Positions 48,648-61,291 are shown, counted from the stretch's first letter. The stretch: 64,000 bases of DNA from Hippasteria phrygiana (GCA_037893225.1 JAZGUH010000751.1:310001-374000), one strand, 5' to 3'. The notes: generated by a model not told the origin, from the sequence alone. Numbers and translations: made by a program.

Positions 48648-49754
48648 AGAATTATCCTCTATTTAGAGCTTGGCACAGGGAAAACCGTAAGGGTGGTAGG
48701 TTTTTTTTAAATTAAAATGTCACCAATCCTACAACCTCAGATCTTAACCTTTTACATAGAGTTGCTTTTAGCCTTGTAGGCCCTAATTTCAGTTAAGAGA
48801 GAAAAGAAAGAAAAAAAGAGACAATAATATTCTTGTTTGTTTTTGTAGCAAACTACACAAATCTGGGCCACTCTGCCACAATAAATAGTGCACATGTGCT
48901 GTAATACGTAAATACAGTTGGCCTTTGACTTTCACAGGGTCAGCCATTCCAAGTACATAATCAGGTTATTATAGGCTTACAATTATACTCAGACAATTAG
49001 TGACAGAGGCCAGTCTGGTCTGGAAGGGGGGGGGGGTGATGATAACAGTCAGAGGTCACTCATCCAAACAAGATAGTGTTGCCAAGTGTATGTCCGACAA
49101 AAAAAGGCCAGCGATTGGAATTTTGACCACTTTAAAGGTATGATATACAAGTATCACAAATGGGGCGGCCATTTTGGAAAAATATTGCCCAACATAATCT
49201 AAACAAAGAAATAAACAAATAAGATAAAAAAGGCCCTCCTTCCTTTTTTAAACAGCATCATGCTAATTCCCCCCCCCCACCCCCAATGAAAATATGATTT
49301 ATTCCACACTAATTTAACTCTCAGATTTGTTTTCCAGCTAATCCCATTGATTGACACACTCATACAAATCCATGTCATTACCCCCCCCCCCCCCCCTGCA
49401 GTGTTGATGCAATAGTTCAGTAGGGTGTTATTCAATACGGATCATCACTGCTGGAGCCCAATTAAACGCTTACTCTCTTAGATGTCACAGAAACCGAAAG
49501 TTTTCCGGGGGCAGATCAAATGGTATTCTCCAGGGCTAGCAAACATTGTCACACACATCCTACGCCCCTTCAAAACCAAAACTACATTCTAAAATACATA
49601 AATTGTAAGAGGCCTCTCCATACTTTGTGTTATTCGGCATACACATGAAAAAACAGACCTGTGAAAGTTTGAGGTCAATCCATCATGCTAGTCACGAGAA
49701 AATAGTGAAAAACCAATCAGAGTAATCCTCAAAAGTTAATTTTTTAAAATAAGC

Positions 49755-49890
49755 TGTTAATTTATATCCCAAGCACGATTACTGGGACCTGTTCTGACCC
49801 TAATCAGAGCCGAGTTGGGAATAACATTCTTACATTTCACATCCACCCAGTCAGAGTCTTATAAACTCCCAAAATTTCCAGACATCTGTA
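49755..49890 (+). repeat. Dispersed repeat E, copy 1
   Basis: The segment gctgttaatttatatccca through cgattactgggacc and gagttgggaataacatt recurs at 60635-60788. Confidence 0.8.
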
Positions 49891-49897
49891 AATCTAC

Positions 49898-50350
49898 TTA
49901 AATGTAGTGTACACGATTGGTAATCCTCAATTTGTTTTTTTAATGAATTATTACGAAATACCTTACTAGACTAAGTTAATAGCAGTCTCAATCATCCTGT
50001 GAAATGATAGCATCTGGTGTGCTGTCGTTTTCAAAAAAAGTTAAAATTTATATTGTTTTCCAACGATTGTTCAGCTGGACAATCGTTTGAAATAGTCTAG
50101 TTCAACTACCTGATAATTTCTTGACATCTATAAGTTGCTCCGTTTTGTCTAAAGTATGGTCAGGGAACCAGTCTACTAGAACATAATTTTTTTCTCTACG
50201 CAGACTACGGTTTTTCCCAGCATCAAAAGACACCAAACTTTTAAACAGGTCAGTGATACAGTATTTGCTGGCACGCTATAAAATACTAACCGCCAAATTC
50301 ATTTATTTCTGAAAATTACAGCAAAAGCCAATCGTGTATACTACCTTTAA
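49898..50350 (+). mobile_element. MITE family C, second full copy
   Basis: It runs from cttaaatgtagtgtacacg to gtgtatactacctttaa, with the same interior and length (about 450 bp) as the copy at 36291. Confidence 0.8.
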
Positions 50351-51202
50351 CATTAACACTTGGAAACCAGACTTTGAAACTTTGTTTCTTTAAGATTACA
50401 TTTACAAGCACTGAATAAATCTCCCACAAATCATCTTCAGGGTGTACAGATATGCAGGTGATATTTTTTGTACTGAACACTTCTGTCTGCATAAGGCCCA
50501 CATCAAACCTTTTTGATGTGTAATTCCGCTTGCTCAGGTGAGGCCCAACAATACACAATCTGTTTGGAGTCTGAAGCAGGTAAACCTACTTCCATGCCCT
50601 GTATAAACCACATCACTTATGTACACATTGAAGAGGAAATGCTCAAAGTTTCCCTGGTCCCTTTTAATGCCAACTAAAACCCATCCGAACAGACAACATG
50701 GGTCGTCCTATGTGGAAGGTCTAAAGCAGCTGTTCCTAGCAGGAGAATTAGCCTGATCCAAGTCCCCACTGCTTGGGTCACGGTCATGGAATACCTTGCA
50801 AGGACGACCATCCATGACTCCAGAGACAATAACTGCTTGCTTATCATGTTTGCTTTCGACAAGGCTAGATGGATTCCCAGTGGGATAATGTTTGTAAATA
50901 TTATAAGAATTTGACTGGATGGGCCCCATTACATGCAACGACTGTTGGCATCAGTGGGGTCGGAATTTATATCTTTGTGTACAGATGAATCAAACAGCAG
51001 TATATTGCAGATGGCTCTGGTGATCTTCTGAGCTTGTATCTGATGCTTTTCTTGTCTTGACAAAAAGAAGAGCTTCAGGAGGCTACTAAGTATACGTCCT
51101 TGGAGCAGTGGCTTCAAGATAGCTTAGTGGATCGTACTTCGACATTGTGAAAATAAAATTTTGCATCAGAGATGATGTAAATTACACATAGAAGATATAT
51201 TG

Positions 51203-51270
51203 ATAGTCAAGTGGTTAACATGTCCGCACTTGTAAGTGGAGGTCTTGGGTTCGAGTCCTGCTTGAGTAGA
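51203..51270 (+). mobile_element. tRNA-like SINE head, second type
   Basis: The sequence has an A-box-like part (tcaagtggttaacatgtcc) and a B box (gggttcgagtcc). It does not fold into a complete tRNA and is followed by non-tRNA sequence, so a SINE remnant is the best reading. Confidence 0.5.
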
Positions 51271-51947
51271 CCTGTGTGTTTTGGTTTTTCTTACAGGATT
51301 TTTTTAAGTACTGAGAATACTGAGCTTATTACACTCAATCGAGAAGGGTAAAAGGTGCTTGGACTCCGAGGGGCAGATGCAAAATATTTTGCAGTGGGAG
51401 CTGGGGGGAGGGGGGGGGGGAGAGGGAGGTCTCAAGCTGACAGATTTTGTTTTATCCTAAAAGAACACATACCAAAAACATGCTGGGCAAACAAGTCTGG
51501 TTTGAAATGTATACACTAAAAACAAAACAAAACAAAAACAAATCTTGGAAAGCACCGAGTATACAGTGCTTCATATACACGTCGAGACAGGGCAAAAGAG
51601 AAAACATCTCTGTTCTAATTTACATCATCCCCCGGACGCAAACATTCCATCTTCTGACTGAAAAACAAACCCCAACAAATATTTCGAATTTTTTTTACAG
51701 TAAATAAATAGAGACATTTTCTTTATTTCTGACCCCTAAACCCCCCCCCCCCCCCCCAAATCCGTCTTGTACTCCTGGATCAGATTGGTAGGTGCAGCCT
51801 GAACATCAAAATTCCAGAAATCCTGGAACTGCAAAGAGGTCCCTGTAGGCCCCTTGATCTTCAACCTGTCCACATAAACTAGGGTGTGGGTACATAAGTA
51901 AACTATATCACTGGAATACGGAATTAAAAATCAACTGAACTCCTCAC

Positions 51948-52091
51948 CGTTCTTGGGGGTGTTGTAGAAGAGGAGGTTGTTATTCCTGGCAGCCTGTCTC
52001 CCAAGGAGTTTACCGACTAAACTGGGTACCAGGGAGGAGTCGATCGCCCCTTGTTTCTCCTCGTCGACTTCACGGAACGCAGACCTCAGTG
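51948..52091 (-). CDS. Probable upstream septin exon encoding EF-hand-like motifs
   Basis: The exon lies between acceptor aattctcag and donor GTGAGG in phase 1, exactly the phase needed by the septin exon at 45085. The reading is open and GC-richer than its surroundings. It encodes ALRSAFREVDEEKQGAIDSS, with a D-E-E-K-Q-G-A-I loop of EF-hand shape, then a helix and LLFYNTPKNG. Across the junction the latter becomes N-T-P-K-N-G-V-V-K-F-S-D-F, a second EF-hand-shaped loop. Both loops lack several Ca-binding side chains (Leu at position 12 of the first, Pro at position 3 of the second), so calcium binding is doubtful. An alternative acceptor 7 nt further in (exon end 52084) would change the first residues. 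No ATG lies in this exon, so a further 5' exon is required if it is translated. Confidence 0.65.
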
Positions 52092-53432
52092 CTGAGAATT
52101 TAAAAGTAAAATTTGCTGTATTTAGCGTTCACTTTAAATGGAAGGACTGTGCCAGTCAGTCTATGGCCTATGTATTCATAGCGGTTCAGGATGTTACTGG
52201 GTGAAGGGGATGTGGCTGGTATCCTGCAGAGGTCAATAATTGTACGACCCATACCTGAAGAGGAAATTGTGCAATGTGGTAGAATTTTACCCCCAAAAAA
52301 ACAACAACCTTGAATGCAAATTCCACCACAGATCTGCAGATTCACAGAATTAAAAACCATCTGAAAAGTAAGCTTGAGAACAAAGTTTTTTCATTTGAAA
52401 ATTGTAGTCCTAACCCTTAAAACAATGGCAATACTAGTAATTAACAAAATACACAATTGAAACACCCTTGACCTCACCTTTGTATTATAATATGCTACTG
52501 CACTATAACATTAGCACAACAAAATGAAGTCATTCAGAACACAAGCATGGATACATCAATTGTGACCCAACCACACAAAATGGGTCAAAGTTTCCAGAGC
52601 TACTTTTGAGTTAATAACTAGGCCTTTAAACAAATCTTACCCAATAGACAGCAATTCAAACTCTCAATGTTACAACCCACATAAGTTACATATTTGTCAG
52701 GATTTTAAACTGAAGCAAATATCAGAATGAAGAGCCAAGTATACTCTTTCTAATGCATATATGCAAAACTAAGTAGGTAACGAAAAATGTGTTAAGACTC
52801 ATTTCGTAGGATCTGCTCCCGTTCACAGTGATTGCACAACAAAAATGAGCCACGACCAAATTTGGCTATGCACATCACAAATATTCTTGCCATCTGTGCA
52901 AGTAGAAAAAAAATCCCGCTGACATCCTGTAAAGCTATTTGTACTAATCCACAATGCTGAAATACATGTATAATTCATGATATTGGCATCTGCAAATGAT
53001 CAAGCAAATATTTTGATATTAGAAATGGTGACAACATGGACACATTTGACACAACACAAAGGACTCCAAATTGGAACCGTTTGTCCCCGGAGAAGAATAT
53101 CTCCTAACTCCATGCTGAGCATGTGCAGATCATTACACTGACAATGTTACGACGTGTTTATCGCCCATGGCGCACAAAACTGAGCAACATGGTATATGTG
53201 TCACATGAGAAGCATGTTTACAAAAATGCGAATGGGAAACTAATAATCAGACTTCCTCCTGGCCATTCCTTCCTCCTCACCAACCTCATATAGTTGATGA
53301 GATGTAGGGCTTACAGGAAGCTTGAAGGTATTATATATATATACAGCTTTGGTCATGACCAAATATCAAAAATTGCCTTCAATCTGAAAGGTTACTATAT
53401 TAGGGTTGTGCATTTAAGGGTTGTATGGGAAT

Positions 53433-53751
53433 CGGTTACTCGACTGAAAAAAGTACGGGTACCCGACTGAAAAAAGCACGGTTACCCGACTGAAAAAAAG
53501 CATAGGTACCCGACTGAAAAAAGCACAGTTACCCGACTGAAAAAAGCATGGTTACCTGACTGAAAAAAGCATGGTTACCCGACTGAAAAAAGCACGGTTA
53601 CCCGACTGAAAAAAGCACGGTTACCCCGACTGAAAAAAACACGGTTACCCGACTGAAAAAAGCACGGGTACCCAATTGAAAAAAGCACGGGTACCCAACT
53701 GAAAAAAGCACGGGTACCCAACTGAAAAAAGCACGGTTACCCGGGTACCCG
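53433..53751. repeat. 23-bp minisatellite
   Basis: About 13 units of the type ggttacccgactgaaaaaagcac occur without spacers. Many units carry ggtaccc. Confidence 0.95.
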
Positions 53752-54039
53752 TTAAAGAAAGACAATCTCAAAAAATGTTATCTTGGAAATTGCTGTTCAT
53801 ATTGTTTGTGAAGGTCCGCATGTTAATACTACCACATCGGTGCATCAATGCAGCAAGATGCAAGTGTGTACAGTACAGTGAGCTCTATAGCTTTAAATTG
53901 TAAATTGCATTTTTGCCAGTGTCATAAAAGTTAATCTGTTTTGTTTTTCCATGTACCCTGGTTTTCATTTTGAAAATTCTCCACAAAATGACATTCAAAA
54001 TCTTTCTTATTCATTGAATTCGTTAAAATTGCTATTTCA

Positions 54040-54244
54040 GTTACGGGCACTCTATTCCATAATCCGAAACCTGTTCCTGACTTTAGCAGAATTTGTTTCT
54101 CTCTTTTTCCCCAGTATCTATGCACACAAAACTTTAAACAGGTCAAATGTACAGGATTTGCTAGCACGCTATAATATACATAACCCCCAAATCCATTTAT
54201 TTCTGAAAATTACAGCACAAGCAAATGGTGTATACTACATTTAA
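54040..54244 (+). mobile_element. MITE family C, 3' fragment
   Basis: It ends catttatttctgaaaattac, then gtgtatactacatttaa. The 5' part is diverged or lost, so the left limit is approximate. Confidence 0.55.
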
Positions 54245-57200
54245 ACTGAAGACGACACTCGCAGCATCAATCAAGACAAGCATGACAAAACACACGTTCA
54301 TAATGATCTGACCGACCAGCAAAAATTAGGATACACGATGGCTGGTCAGTTTCCCGCCCTTTACAATAATATAACGTCTCGGTTTCCCCACATTATGGGC
54401 CAATTAATCACATGAGGTCACAGGGTTAGCTCTCTTGCATGTCAGCCAGTCACCCAAACAAAATGTTGGGAAACTGTCAATTAGAAGGAATAACCGATCA
54501 TAAATCGTTCAGTGCAGCCAAACACTGACTGGGAAATGATAAGTATGCAGTCTGCAGAACATCAATGTTTACATCCCATATGGAATTTATACATGAATGA
54601 GCTGTCATAATATATTGTTTCTAATATCACTTTTAAAAATTTGACACTTTTTCTGTCTTTACTATTTTCGGGAGATTTGGAGAGAGGATTGTTGGATGGG
54701 AAGGAGTACATGTAGGTGTGGTTCTCACCAAAACAAATAATTGGGAGTCTGGCTAAAAGTTACAAAGATTTTCCCTCGTGTTTTTGAGACCAATGCAGGT
54801 GGGAAAAAAATGTTTCTGAAATCTTACTATAATCTTACTATAATTCCAGGAATCTCTGTCTGTCAGTATGTGTGTCTGTGTGTAATTCGATTACCTCCAG
54901 AACCGGGCACTGTATGAAGTTGAAAATTGGCAGGTGTATTGCTCGGGACCTAAGAATGAAGTTGTTTGGATGAGCGGTTCCCACAAAAACTGCAAAAAAA
55001 CCAGCAAACCGGAGGCCTAAATCTGCAGACGTGGCAGTGTAGACCGCCACGCACTGCTGCACATTTTCAACGGGCACTGCACTGTACCGCCACGGGTATA
55101 GACCACCACGCATGCAATGGGACCTGATTTAATATGCAAATAAATTAGATGCATGCGCATCAGTGTTAATACCAAAAAGCTCTTTCAACTCGCTTCCAAA
55201 GCTGTGATACCGTGATAGCATGAAAACATACACCCGCGGCTTTTAAAAACAAAAACCAAGCAATTTGTCCGTTTCGAACAGGCACATTTTGAACGGGCAT
55301 GCGCTAGTTACAAAGAATTTCAGAAATTATACAAAAAATGATTGACAAAACAAAAAGCAAACAAAAAGAAAAAACAATTGCAAAACTTCAGGGGTTTAGG
55401 GCCTATATGAACTTGGAGGCTACAACCATAGGAGAGAGACGGACAGGGTTCAGCCTTCTGAGACATTAGCGTCACTAAACTATGGTCCATGACATCATGT
55501 CAAAAAGGTCCATTCCTTCCTCCATGCTCACACCTACTGCATAATAATTAACCTATCTACATGTTTACATACACATAACACTTATCCAAAATGGTGCATC
55601 TGCTGGCTCCGGCAGGCCGATTGTGGGTGAATTCACAGAATGTGCACAGGAATGCGGAATATAGGATTTAGTGTTGTGACCAGATAGGCCATAGGGACGA
55701 AGGAAAGGCGCTCTGGGTATGATTGACGGCCAGTTGACTACCAAGGCCAAGGGTACCTGCTCAAATTTCCAAGTGTGATATTCAATACAATAGCATGCAA
55801 TCAGACAAGGATATATCAGGTAAGTGTGGGCTAAGATTTGTCACTGAGCTCAGACTTGAACCTGCGACCTCTGGATTATGTTCCCCTTTTGCGCCAATCC
55901 CTGACATCCAGTAGTCCCTACGGGTGCACCACACTAATTCCAGCTCCATTGACAACAGTGTAAAATCAACAAAGTTCAGGGCCCAATAACCTGTACCCCA
56001 GCACCACTGGGGTCTACACAAACAAATGCCACTTATTGTCTGATCTTTTGTCTGTCCATTTCTTTTCTATTTTTGGGGGGTTAACCAATTACATTTTTTA
56101 TTATTGACACAAAACAAACCCACCTCCAAAAAAGTCCTATTTCCCAAGCCGATCAACAGCCATTTTTAACATGGCATCCCTCCACTTTCTCGGGCAAATA
56201 GGACCCATTTTTCAACAGTAATTTTATCAAGTCTGCACACAGATGGAAGCCCAGAAACCAGGGAGTTGATGCTGGGCTATGTTTACACAATCCCAAAATT
56301 TTTGGAGGCACAAACTCTCCTTTTTCAAAAAAATTGTGGGTATACATTTTATGTTGATGAGCTGGCGCATAAATTCGGACATGAATTAGTGTAGTGCACC
56401 CCTACATTATTCTACTTTGTTGGATGCTGGCCAGAACAAAGGTACCAGTGCCCTGGAGGCTATAAGCTGGTGCCCAGGATCGCTCCATAAATATTAGTGC
56501 ACACAACCTGAAAAACAAGACAGCAGCAAGTCTAGGGATCAGACAAACATCAGTGGCATAAACGGGGGCAAGTGGGCTAAGTACCCTCCCTCAAACAACA
56601 GGCCTGCCCCCCTGTTACCCAACTGGAAGTGCCTCCTAGAAAAATGGGTGTATCACCTGGTACCCCTGCAAATTGGACCCAGGTTATGCTGCTCACAGCT
56701 TTTCACATTGTTTTCAAATTCTCCCCCTCCCCCCCCCCCCCCAAAAAAATGATTCTGAAAGAATTGTAAATCAGCACTGAATTAAATATCACATCAAACA
56801 TACATATTCTCACAAACAATTTTTTATGGAAGTCACCTGATACAAGGCTAAAAGCCACTCTCGGGAAAGGACTATACAACAGCGGTGGTGGGGTTGGCCG
56901 CATTTCAGGTTGCCAGCCCTACCACCCTTACAGTTTTCCTGGGTCCAGATCAAAATAGAGGAAAAATCTTCAATAGATACCAAAGAAAGTATCCCAATTT
57001 CCAGACCTGTAGACCCAGTAAGCAGTAAGATATCAACTTGACTGCCGCTGGCTAAAATTTGTATACATGTACATACTAAACACATCCATATCAGCATGTA
57101 TGGTATTGACTATCATTTTTGCATATTTATGTACATGTACTATAAGGTATACACGTAGTCTACGGGTATGCCGGTATTCAACTATAATTGCTGGTATTAC

Positions 57201-58209
57201 CATTAACAGAATACCTCAGTATCAATAACATTTGAAATAACACTGGGTCTTACAGTGCTTACACACCTTCTTTCCGATTGCCCAGGACATATTCCAATAA
57301 CCTCCGTTTTTAGTCAGTACTGAAAAAACCTATGAATACTCCACACACACCCCTATTTCAGTCCATAAAGAACCAAAGCTTACAATATCCAGCAGCACAT
57401 CTGTAGTTGAAAGAAGCTTCGTTTGATAAAATATGTAAATATAATGACAATTACTGACAGAATTACCTGTGAGAATTCAGAATATATTCCGCTCCTTCAG
57501 CACAATAAAATAATAAATCACAGAGCTTCAGACTGCTAAATACGCCGATCTTTGAACTTTGGATGCGACGACGCTACCTTGAAATGGGTCGTTACCTTTA
57601 AAAAAATATGACTTTCAAAGCAATCGTGTTGGCTTTAATAGGCCTACAGGCCACTAGATAATAAATGTTGTTTAGCATAATACATAACATTAAAACAAAA
57701 TTTAAAACACTTAAAAGCTGCTGCAATTTAGAAATAAAATAGCAACTGCTGGAATTTTTAACAAACAAAAAATGATTACGTGCCTAAAAATACAAACTCT
57801 TCTGAAAAAGAGGGTAAGCAAACAGAAAGCAAAACCATACAGGCAAAACAAATTTAATGTCATGAAGTTAATTAAGTTGACTGTTTACAAATTGTTCTAA
57901 ATGATAAAACTTCTTTTAACTTGAACCTTTTAAAACAATAAAATCCAGATCTATGGGGACGGGGCTTAAATTCCCTGCCTCAGAGAACTCTAGTTCCCCC
58001 CCCCCAAAAAAAAAAATGGGGGGAGGTATCATACATTATGCTGGAAATAATGGTTCTATACCATAATCATATATTAATCAGCATTTAAGAACGCTCAACA
58101 TAGTAAACTATATCACAGCGCTTACAATATTATTACCCCAGCTCATCAGGCCCATTAATCATTCCTGAAGCCTTCTCAACTTCCTGAGGAGTATACCAAC
58201 ATACAAAGT

Positions 58210-58452
58210 CAATCCCCAATCCCCAATCCCCAATCCCCAATCCCCAATCCCCAATCCCCAATCCCCAATCCCCAATCCCCAATCCCCAATCCCCAATCCC
58301 CAATCCCCAATCCCCAATCCCCAATCCCCAATCCCCAATCCCCAATCCCCAATCCCCAATCCCCAATCCCCAATCCCCAATCCCCAATCCCCAATCCCCA
58401 CCCCCAATCCCCAATCCCCAATCCCCAATCCCCACCCCCACCCCCACCCCCA
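58210..58452. repeat. 7-bp tandem repeat (tccccaa)
   Basis: Over 30 heptamers tccccaa are followed by a few ccccca units. The minus strand reads ttgggga, resembling a telomere-like G-rich repeat. The array is interstitial and flanked by a dispersed repeat at 58130-58200. Confidence 0.97.
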
Positions 58453-59800
58453 AAGTTTGGAGAATTTTTATTTATTTATTTTTATTTGCAGTTTTATTTA
58501 AACAGGGTAGCCTCATCAGTTATAATACTGCTATCATTAAGGGCCCTGTGAGATAATACAAAATAATAATACAATATATTAAACAAAGAACATATAAAAT
58601 ATAAAGAACATATAAAAATATAATGAACATATAAAATATAAAAAATTAATTTATTTGATCAATATTGGTGCAACTTCCCTTCCTCTTGACCCAAGCACGA
58701 ACCCAAACCAAAAATCCACCAACCCCACCATCTCACGTGAACAAAAATATTTAAAAAGAAAAAGTTCCAGACACAAAAAAAATCATCGAGGAACCTGTGC
58801 ACACATCTCATTTGTGTTAACCTTTAACAACATTTCTCTCAGAAACTTGAGAATGCCCACGAGAAAAACCAATATGTATCATCTCAACATCACGGTGAAT
58901 CACGATGAAAAGGAGAATTCCTTGTATAGAGAGAGGGGAAAAAAAATGATTTCACATTTGGCTGACTCACATCCAGCATGTATGGCCTATCCAAACGGCA
59001 CATGTATGGCCTATATTTCCTGTTAGAAATGGCGTCAAATTTCAATAAAATTGCAAAGGTTTCTTTTAAATCTAAAAAATGGATCATGTTTTTGTTTCAC
59101 TTCAAAAGCTGGTGACTTTCTCTTTCCAAATATGAACAAATGTCAAAGCATCAAATTTCCCCTTTTTGTGCCAGATGGTCACATTTTTCAAAAGTACTAA
59201 TATTAGTTTATTCACACACAATCAACACTTAAAAAAACAATGAACAGTAAGAACTAAACGGCAGTTGATTTTATCTAGAAATAGAAACAACAAAATTACA
59301 TCTAGGTTTATTTCCACTGGGGCCCCATTTTATCATGACGAATAAGGAAACTTGACCTATACATGCATTACAACTGCACAAACTCCCTTCTCGGTTAAAT
59401 GATAAAACATACACATTAAGATCCGTGTACCAGGCCTGTGAATTCTACACGTTTAAATGGTTTGAAAAAACAAACAAATGTTTAGAATTCCTCTAAACGT
59501 TAAAAATGAAACCTATACAGCAAAGTTGGGACCATCATTTATCAAAGTAATGTCATGAACTTGCAAATTCCCATGATAACGAAAAGGTAGTAGTTCTTCA
59601 AGAAGGGAAGGAATGTCAATCAAAAGGTTGATTTCTTTTTTAGTGTGAAATCAAGCCACATTTTTTTTAGCAATTTGAATTATTTTCAAGAGAAGAAATG
59701 ATACTGTGATAAGCTCTTTTTTCTTTTTAGTTTTTCCTTTAAGAGGAGGATCTTTTGTTTATACCCGATTTCTATATTATTGGAAATTAAAGGTGATGGT

Positions 59801-60370
59801 GGTAGGGATAGGGGTGTAGGGATAGGGGTGTAGGGATAGGGGTGTAGGGATAGGGGTGTAGGGATAGGGGTGTAGGGATAGGGGTGTAGGGATAGGGGTG
59901 TAGGGATAGGGGTGTAGGGATAGGGGTGTAGGGATAGGGGTGTAGGGATAGGGGTGTAGGGATAGGGGTGTAGGGGGATACAGGGGGATACAGGGGGGTA
60001 CAGGGGGATACAGGGGGGTACAAGGGGGTACAAGGGGGTACAGGGGGGTACAGGGGGGTACAGGGGGTACAGGGGGGTACAGGGGGGTACGGGGGGGTAC
60101 AGGGGAGTACGGGGGGGGGGGGGGGGTACGGGGGGGTACAGGGGGGTACAGGGGGGTACAAGGGGGGTACAGGGGGGTACAGGGGGGTACAGGGGGGGTA
60201 CAAGGGGGGTACAGGGGGGGGTACAGGGGGTACAGGGGTACAGGGGGTACAGGGGGTACAGGGGGTACAGGGGGTACAGGGGGTACAGGGGGTACAGGGG
60301 GTACAGGGGTAGGGGTAAGGAAAGGGGTAGGGATAGGGAAAGAGACAGGGGAAAAGGTAAGGGTACATGT
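59801..60370. repeat. G-rich compound minisatellite
   Basis: The array starts with 14-bp units (gtagggataggggt, about 12 copies), shifts to units of tacaggggg type with 9 to 11 bp periods, and ends in irregular ggggta units. The plus strand is G-rich throughout. Long Pro/Tyr/Thr frames on the minus strand are artefacts. Confidence 0.97.
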
Positions 60371-60634
60371 AGAGATAGGGGTGGGATAGAGATGGGGTAA
60401 GGATAGATAGGTGCAGGGGTATAACAGCAGTTCCCCACCCATTCCTGCAGCAGCCCTTCTCCCCTCCAAAAAAAAATCAAACAATTTAATTCAATTCAAT
60501 TGTTTTTGTTTTTGTAGTATTTCAGTTTTTGGTGTTTCAATATAATTTGAGGAAAATTGGTGAAGATGATTCCCAAAAAAACATTGAACTGACATGGGAT
60601 GACTCTTATAAAATATCTACAAACAAAAAATATG

Positions 60635-60788
60635 CTGTTAATTTATATCCCAAGCACGATTACTGGGACCCGTTCTGACCCTAATCAGACCCGAGTTGGG
60701 AATAACATTTTTACATATAATATATCGTATCCACCCACACTGAATCAATGAAGTCTTATAAACTCCCTATTCCCAGACATCTGTAAAC
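60635..60788 (+). repeat. Dispersed repeat E, copy 2
   Basis: This is the second copy of the segment at 49755-49890, with a short extra stretch in its latter half. Confidence 0.8.
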
Positions 60789-61291
60789 CTACTTAGCCTG
60801 ACCTTAATCTACACACCCGGGACTATTGCATCTAACTGGTGTCAACTTACTTCATGAGTCATGAGTCATCCTACAATTTGAAGCAATGGCCAGGAACAGC
60901 CATTTAAGCATCACATAAAATCAGTTGCTTTTTTGCAGGAACTGATAAAATTAATTAAAGGTCTTCATTTTTGATTGCGTGTGTGAAATCAAGTGACCCT
61001 TTCTTCCGGTTGAAACGGGCTGAAACCAGAAGTGCCTTGCAATTTGAAATCTGTAAAATATTTGGAACTACTTTCGCTGATGGTAGAACATGGAGGAAGG
61101 AAAAAACAGGGTGGCAAGAATGCGCTTTTCAAAAATGTGATGGGTGACATCATCAAACATTCGAGCGCCCTCTAGCAGCAGATCAAAACATCCGAAATGA
61201 ACGTATTCCTACTGTTTTGTGCAGTGATCTTAAACATTATTTTACTGAAACATGTCATGTGACACCTGAATATGAAACACCCCCCCCAAAA

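Larger units (their letters stand above)
45086..51947 (-). other. Intron upstream of the septin core exons
   Basis: The 6.9-kb stretch contains MITEs (47190, 48424, 49898), a SINE-like head at 51203 and poly-C/G tracts (46765, 47798, 49381, 51402). Minus-strand open stretches at 50708-51117 show no domain I recognise and are in two different frames. Confidence 0.55.

Noticed and set aside
53433..53751. CRISPR array
   Set aside because: Units are contiguous with no unique spacers, and the host is an animal.
54838..55113. Minus-strand open frame with FAGFFAVFVGTAHP
   Set aside because: There is no splice-consistent context and no domain I recognise. The surroundings look like degraded repeat.
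57478..57560. Alternative 5' exon of the septin ending in cacag/GTAATT
   Set aside because: Its frame is open only briefly and has no ATG. Joining to 52084 gives a less natural EF-hand helix than the 62276 candidate. Kept only as a remote option.
58133..58453. GIGDWGL-repeat open frames
   Set aside because: They are translations of the 7-bp array, open in all minus frames.
59686..60484. Long Pro/Tyr/Thr-rich open frames on the minus strand
   Set aside because: They arise from the G-rich tandem array, are open in all three frames and have no exon structure or domain.
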